From: an uncultured Clostridia bacterium
GTDB taxonomy: Bacteria; Bacillota; Clostridia; Christensenellales; Pumilibacteraceae
Reading direction: 5' to 3'
Length of the DNA: 36,009 nucleotides
Assembly (NCBI GenBank): GCA_934270565.1
Contig: CAKQPR010000016.1
Location: 1-36,009, forward strand
Shown piece by piece: positions 31,762 through 36,009 of the stretch. Under the pieces are notes generated by a model. It worked only from the letters and a program-made list of their open reading frames with translations. It ran no database searches and was not told the origin of the DNA. The position numbers and the translations under genes were made by a program. Positions within the stretch are counted from its first letter, which is position 1. Each line of letters begins with the position of its first letter.

Positions 31762-33054
31762 ATGAAGATTTATAAAACGCAACTATCGATAATACTCGCG
31801 CTCACGGGCGTGCTCGTTCTGCTGATCTGCGCAACCGTGATCCAGACGCGCATGGCGGTTTCCGCACCGCTCGGTCCTGTTTCTTCCGCCGAGGACAAGC
31901 CCGCCGAAGAAACGCCGATCGACCCTACCGCCGGTTACGCGATCGACCGCACGGCGAGACTGTCGCTCGGCGACGCGGAAATCGAGAACAACTACGGCGG
32001 CACGGGTTCGGAAACGCTCGAAACGGTAATCGCCGCGAACGATCGGCTTTACATATTTTTCAACACGACTTCGACCGATTGCGACCTTTCGGGCGGCGAA
32101 GGCGGGGCGGTTCTGACGCTCGACCACGATCTTTACGTCAAAAACGTATTCCGGACGAACGGTAAAATCGTAGCGGCGATACTCGGCGAAGGCGGTTTCG
32201 TAATCGCAACGAACGTCGGCGGAACGGTTTCGGTCGGTATTATGGGTTTTGACGGCAAACTGTCCGCAAGCACTGCCGTACCGCGCGCGGGCGAGGTTAA
32301 AAGCCTTTATCTTACCGACGACGGCTACGTCCTCGTAAGTAAAATCGCAAGCGGCGCGCTCGACAAGCCCGCTATTCATCTTTGCGCGTTATCGTTCGAT
32401 CTGTCGCTTAAATACGAACGCACGATAACCGCCGGTTATTCGCTCGATCCGATAGCCGCTTACACCCGCGGCGGCGAAACTTACGTATTTTTCAACGCAA
32501 GCTCCGACCTCGGCAACCACATAGGCGTTGCGAAATGCTCGGAAGCCGCCGAAACGGTCGTTTCCTACCTTTCGCGCTTCGAAAACCACAGCGCGAGCGC
32601 CGTCATACCATATTCGGGCGGGTTCGCGATCGGTTCGGAAAACGGCGTGATCGTCACCGACGGTGCGGTCGTTCTCCGCACGCTCGAAAGCTCGCCCCTT
32701 CCCCGCCTCTACTACGCCGACGGCTTGTACTACGCGTTTTCGGGTTCGGCTACGTCCTTCGACGAAGCGCTTACGAAACGTTTCGAACTCGATTATTTCG
32801 CGGACAAGGGCGAAATCGTCGATTGCGTTGCCGGCAAAGGCTACGGCGTTTTTCTCGGGAAAATCGAACAAGCGCTCACCGTTACGGCAAACGAAAACCG
32901 CCTCGGTCTTATGCTGAACGGCAAATTCGGATCTTCCCGCCTCGTCCGCGCCGGCAACGACTGGTTCGTCATTGCCGAAACAACCGCAAAATCCGCCGAC
33001 GTCGGGTCTGTTTTCGGCGAAAGCGATATCTGGGTCGCTCGCCTGAAAATATAA
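31762..33054 (+). CDS. Membrane-anchored extracytoplasmic protein, beta-propeller-like
   Basis: The 430-residue protein begins with a signal or anchor helix (about residues 8-28) and a Pro/Glu-rich linker (40-55). The rest alternates short hydrophobic strands with Gly/Asp turns at a fairly regular period: LYIFFNTTS, GAVLTLDHDLYVKN, GGFVIATN, DGYVLVSKIA, ETYVFFNAS, GFAIGSENG, WFVIAE. That is what a beta-propeller or similar repeat fold looks like. I recognise no named family and no catalytic motif. Because the stretches YIFFNTT and YVFFNAS recur, duplication of a blade is likely. It lies between inverted copies of a MITE-like element. A role in binding something outside the cell is inference only. 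Confidence 0.65.
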   Translation: MKIYKTQLSIILALTGVLVLLICATVIQTRMAVSAPLGPVSSAEDKPAEETPIDPTAGYAIDRTARLSLGDAEIENNYGGTGSETLETVIAANDRLYIFFNTTSTDCDLSGGEGGAVLTLDHDLYVKNVFRTNGKIVAAILGEGGFVIATNVGGTVSVGIMGFDGKLSASTAVPRAGEVKSLYLTDDGYVLVSKIASGALDKPAIHLCALSFDLSLKYERTITAGYSLDPIAAYTRGGETYVFFNASSDLGNHIGVAKCSEAAETVVSYLSRFENHSASAVIPYSGGFAIGSENGVIVTDGAVVLRTLESSPLPRLYYADGLYYAFSGSATSFDEALTKRFELDYFADKGEIVDCVAGKGYGVFLGKIEQALTVTANENRLGLMLNGKFGSSRLVRAGNDWFVIAETTAKSADVGSVFGESDIWVARLKI

Positions 33055-33277
33055 TGCGGCGAGCCGCCGTTGGCAATTCGGCGATGGCAGGAAGCTCCTG
33101 CAGGCAAGTAGGCTACGTTCGTACTTACATTCGATAGAATAGGTAGGGGCGGACGCCATCGTCCGCCCGCAAACCCAACGAACACGTTGTCATTTCGAGC
33201 GCAGGCGAAGCCGCAGTCGAGAAATCCCCGGCATTAGAAAATATAACAATCGCATACGAACACTCCAAAACGGTATT
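33055..33277. repeat. Repeat cluster downstream of the anchored protein
   Basis: A partial 31-bp unit (about 33068-33110, GGCGATGGCAGGAAGCTCCTGC), a GGTAGGGGCGGACGCC palindrome (33143-33172) and a hairpin element (33189-33232) follow each other. No gene seen. Confidence 0.65.
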
Positions 33278-33428
33278 AAAAAGGCTTCCCCTCGGGGGGA
33301 AGCTGTCGCATAGCGACTGATGAGGGGTTGTCTTTTACGTTGCGTTTGTCATAGCCCGACCCCTCATCCGTCTTGCCTTCGCTATCGCTTCGGCAATCCA
33401 CCTTCCCCCCAAGGGGGAAGGCTTTAAA
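33278..33428 (+). mobile_element. MITE-like element, about 150 bp
   Basis: Left end AAAAAGGCTTCCCCTCGGGG and right end CCCCCAAGGGGGAAGGCTTT are inverted repeats of about 25 bp with a few mismatches. Inside are GTCGCATAGCGAC and CGAAGCGATAGCG-like hairpins. A reversed copy lies at 30837 and a half copy at 12455. It encodes nothing, so movement would depend on a transposase elsewhere. Confidence 0.72.
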
Positions 33429-33451
33429 AAAGCTTGTGTTTATTTAAAATC

Positions 33452-33483
33452 AAAGACCCCGAAGCCGAAACTTCGAGGTCTTT
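33452..33483. terminator. Bidirectional intrinsic terminator
   Basis: AAAGACC-C-CGAAG pairs with CTTCG-A-GGTCTTT around CCGAAA, with one mismatch. On the minus strand it is followed by TTTGATTTT and serves the purine permease; on the plus strand by TTTTCTTTTG. Confidence 0.8.
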
Positions 33484-33552
33484 TCTTTTGTTATTCGTAA
33501 TTTCTTTGGTTTAAGCGGCGAAGATCGCGCGCTTATTCAAAGTCCGTCAGAC

Positions 33553-35133
33553 TCAGAATACGGTGGGAACGAAGAAGTATACGCAGAAGAGGATCGCAAC
33601 GATGATCGTAACGGGGTGAAGATCCCAAACGGGTTTTTCTTTCTTGGTGCAAGCATACTTGATTGCATTAACGATGTAGATGCAAAGGTCGATGATGACG
33701 TAGGAAAGAAGTCCGAAGCCGATACCGTCGGTGATGCTGTAAGCAAGGGGCATCATAGCGATGGTAAGGAACGCGGGAACAGCGTTCTTAACGCCGTCGA
33801 TCTTGAGGTTGGTGATACCCTTGAGCATAAGGCAACCGACGTAAAGAAGCGCGGAAGCAGCCGCAGGACCCGGGATCGAAGCGATAAGCGGGAAAAGGAA
33901 GATCGAAATGATGAAGAAGAATGCGCAGGAAAGTGCGGTAAGACCGGTTCTGCCGCCGGCAGCGATACCCGAGCCGGACTCGACGAACGTGGTAACGGTA
34001 GAAGTTCCGAAGAGCGCGCCGGTGCAGGTCGCGATCGAGTCGGACATCATAATTCCGTTGTAGTGGAAGGGCTTACCCTTCTCGTCGGCAAGACCGACGG
34101 GAACGCAGCAACCGACGATCGTACCCATAGTATCGAACATATCGATCATGCAGAACGTAATAACCGTCATAACGAGCGCCATGATCGAAACGCCGTCGCC
34201 CCAAGTGAAGCCTTCGGTAAACGCCGCAAGGAACGAACCGCCGTTAGCGGGATCCATCGAGAAGAACGTACCGAAGTTCTCCCAGAACTTCCAGCTCTCG
34301 CCCGACCATTTGGTAACGCCGAAAGGAATACCTACGAGCGTAGCGATAATGATACCGATAATAACCGAACCTTTTACTTTGAAGTGATCGAGAACGGCAA
34401 TCGCGATAAGTCCGATAAGGCAGACTACCGCGCCGGCGGCTACGTATACTCCTCCGCCGTATTTGTTGAAGGTAACAAGGTCGACGAGCGTTCCGGGAAT
34501 TTCAAAAAGAATCTTTCCGGCTTCGTCAAGCACGTTAACGTGAGTGGAAACTATTATTCCGGCGTTCTGCATACCGATGAACGCAATGAAAAGACCGATA
34601 CCTACGGAAATAGCGCCGCGAACGCAAGCGGGAATTCCGTCGAAGATCATTTCGCGGATAGCAACGCCCTTGATCCTGATAACCGAAAGGAGAAGGAAAA
34701 GTATTCCGGAAATAAGAATAAGAAGCATTACGTTACCGTAGGAAACCGCAAAGCCGAGCGACCCGCCGAGAATAGAACCGACCATATAGTTAAGTCCCAT
34801 TCCGGAAGCCTGCGCAAGGGGCATTTTAGCAAGGAAAGCCATCAAAAGCGTACCTACGATCGCGCCGAATGCGGTAGCGATGAAGATTGACGACATTTTC
34901 ATGCCGGAGCCGCCGCTCAGGATCGCCTGCGGGTTTACCGTAAGAATGTAAGCCATCGCAAGGAAGGTAACAAGACCGGCGATAAGCTCGGTTCTGATCG
35001 TGCTGCCCGACTTGGTAATGCCGAAGTAGTTGTCAAGTTTCTTGCCGAACTTGGTTTTCGCCTTCGACTCTACGGGAGCCGTTTCGGTTGCCGCAGTCTC
35101 TTCGACGACGACGTTGTTCGTTTCTTCACTCAT
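33553..35133 (-). CDS. Purine permease, NCS2/AzgA family
   Basis: The 526-residue protein has about twelve helices. Family hallmarks are DNYFGITKSGSTIRTELIAG before the first helix, AYILTVNP, PLAQASGMGLNYMVG, DMFDTMGT in the middle and FVESGSGIAAGGRTGLTAL late. It is a guanine/hypoxanthine or adenine proton symporter; the guanine-class riboswitch in its leader points to guanine or hypoxanthine. A 28-residue acidic N-terminal tail is added in front of the family domain. The start at 35133 has AGGAG seven bases upstream; eleven extra in-frame codons before it have none. It is monocistronic. Confidence 0.93.
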   Translation of the reverse strand: MSEETNNVVVEETAATETAPVESKAKTKFGKKLDNYFGITKSGSTIRTELIAGLVTFLAMAYILTVNPQAILSGGSGMKMSSIFIATAFGAIVGTLLMAFLAKMPLAQASGMGLNYMVGSILGGSLGFAVSYGNVMLLILISGILFLLLSVIRIKGVAIREMIFDGIPACVRGAISVGIGLFIAFIGMQNAGIIVSTHVNVLDEAGKILFEIPGTLVDLVTFNKYGGGVYVAAGAVVCLIGLIAIAVLDHFKVKGSVIIGIIIATLVGIPFGVTKWSGESWKFWENFGTFFSMDPANGGSFLAAFTEGFTWGDGVSIMALVMTVITFCMIDMFDTMGTIVGCCVPVGLADEKGKPFHYNGIMMSDSIATCTGALFGTSTVTTFVESGSGIAAGGRTGLTALSCAFFFIISIFLFPLIASIPGPAAASALLYVGCLMLKGITNLKIDGVKNAVPAFLTIAMMPLAYSITDGIGFGLLSYVIIDLCIYIVNAIKYACTKKEKPVWDLHPVTIIVAILFCVYFFVPTVF

Positions 35134-35190
35134 AGTGAATCTCCTATAAAAATTATTTTTTGACAATCGGGGTCAGCCCGTCATATCCGT

Positions 35191-35228
35191 AAAAATAAAA
35201 ATCGCCGCACGGGCTTCTCTACCCTGCG
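35191..35228 (-). terminator. Riboswitch expression-platform terminator
   Basis: On the minus strand CGCAGGG (35228-35222) pairs with CCCGTGCG (35213-35206), one G bulged, followed after three bases by TTTTTATTTTT. The competing pairing is CTACCTG at the end of the aptamer (35287-35281) with CAGGGTAG (35226-35219), which would destroy the terminator when no ligand is bound. Confidence 0.8.
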
Positions 35229-35275
35229 ACCGAAAAACAGAAACACGAAGTTCGCCGAACGAACCTTCCTTTCCT

Positions 35276-35349
35276 GCTCTCAGGTAGTCCGATCTTAGGC
35301 GTCGGGTAGAAACTATGAAACCTTTTACATTCATATTATACCGTGGAGC
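35276..35349 (-). ncRNA. Purine riboswitch, guanine class
   Basis: Minus-strand core: TATAAT-like J1/2, stem P2 (ATGAA/TTCAT) with a GG-containing loop, the invariant AGTTTCTACC, stem P3 (CCGA/TCGG) with a CCTAAGA loop that can pair with the first loop, and GACTACC closing P1. The base after GA is C, not T, which marks guanine/hypoxanthine rather than adenine specificity. P1 is imperfect: GGT/ACC, then an internal loop, then GCTC/GAGC. It stands upstream of an AzgA-type permease and should turn that gene off when guanine is plentiful. Confidence 0.88.
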
Positions 35350-35371
35350 TGCAAAATCAAATTGCATACTT

Positions 35372-35401
35372 ATTTTAACATATCTAACACGCTTTTGTCA
35401 A
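35372..35401 (-). promoter_or_regulatory. Promoter of the purine permease
   Basis: On the minus strand TTGACA (35396-35401) and TAAAAT (35372-35377) are 18 bp apart. Transcription would begin near 35365, about 15 nt before the riboswitch. Confidence 0.75.
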
Positions 35402-35499
35402 ACGTATATCGACCGTTTTCGACATTTTTTCAGTAAATTTTTGTAAAGCCGTAGCGGGCGAGTGTTCGGGTTAGCCGTGTTCGCCTGTTCTCATTCCTG

Positions 35500-36009
35500 T
35501 TGCATGGGATTTCTCGACTATCGCTCGAAATGACGTTGTGTTCGTTTGGTTTTTACGTTGTTCCGACCGATTTGTTGGGGCAGATGAGAAACGAGTATGC
35601 CACATTTTATCAATCGTTATATTTGCCACTTCTTAATGTCATTTCGACCGAAGCGTCAGCGAAGTGGAGAAATCCCCCACGGAAGTCACCCAATAACGAT
35701 ACTGCTTACTCTATTTTCGACATTATTTGTCGGCGAAGCCGACGGTAGGGCGGTTCGCCCTCGGACCGCCGCATAACGTACAGTCACGGACGGGTATTTG
35801 AAGCGTACCGTTTACTTGCGTCCGTGTTCGCTCCCGCCTTGGTCTCGACTACGCTCGAGATGACGGGGCTAAATACCGTTCCGCTCGGTTGGCGGGCGGA
35901 CGAAGAATGCCCCTACCGCGCTCTATCAAAAGGTAAGTACAGGCATCGCCGACTTGCCCGCGGCTCGCCGTCGGGCGGACGAGGATCGCCCCTACCACAC
36001 TCTATCAAT
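35500..36009 (+). repeat. Composite dispersed repeat at the window end
   Basis: Hairpin elements at 35503-35535 and 35638-35680, the GGTAGGGCGGTTCGCCCTCG palindrome (35743-35768) and another hairpin at 35836-35865 follow the same order as 31105-31430. The end (35940-35965) has part of the 31-bp unit in reverse. No gene seen; 35402-35499 is plain spacer. Confidence 0.75.

Overview
The window looks like chromosome from an uncultured, gut-type Clostridia/Firmicutes. The evidence is: Firmicutes-style strong Shine-Dalgarno sites and TTG starts, a GatCAB amidotransferase, WhiA, LuxS, a purine riboswitch, near-consensus sigma-A promoters, and a genome littered with short palindromic repeats. Base composition is moderately GC-rich. 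I cannot place it to genus. A Christensenellales-like lineage is only a guess. There is no phage, plasmid, CRISPR, rRNA or tRNA gene that I can support.

Layout. 1-2.2 kb: repeats around a small secreted SH3-like protein. 2.2-7.5 kb: a small HTH protein, then an exporter operon (two ABC ATPases and one large permease, minus strand) facing a TetR-family regulator. The shared promoter region carries two copies of a 17-bp operator. 7.5-12.6 kb: an APC amino-acid permease whose leader encodes an 18-residue Phe-rich peptide followed by alternative hairpins (a likely ribosome-mediated attenuator), divergent from a GH36 alpha-galactosidase. 12.6-15.6 kb: a translationally coupled pair of membrane proteins (one of the DUF5058 type) with an anchored M20 peptidase. 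15.7-23.6 kb: pfkA, dnaE, whiA, a PHP phosphoesterase and murB, the usual Clostridial whiA neighbourhood but without rapZ and yvcK. 24.2-29.0 kb: gatCAB, divergent from lgt, then luxS. 29.2-30.7 kb: three small genes, two membrane proteins and a LURP-one-like protein. 31.8-33.1 kb: a membrane-anchored protein with repeated beta-strand character. 33.5-35.4 kb: an AzgA-type purine permease controlled by a guanine-class riboswitch with a clear terminator/antiterminator.

Nearly every gap over 300 bp is filled by a small set of dispersed elements. These are hairpin repeats with a CATTTCGAGCG...GAAATCCCC signature, a composite of about 150-300 bp containing them, a 31-bp tandem unit, and a MITE-like element of about 150 bp with inverted ends. 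Some of these lie inside 5' leaders and some bracket single genes in inverted orientation.

The two strongest regulatory findings are the Phe-leader attenuator in front of the APC permease and the two-operator TetR/ABC divergent promoter. The least explained protein module is the DUF5058 pair with its M20 peptidase. All calls come from reading the sequence; no database search was run.
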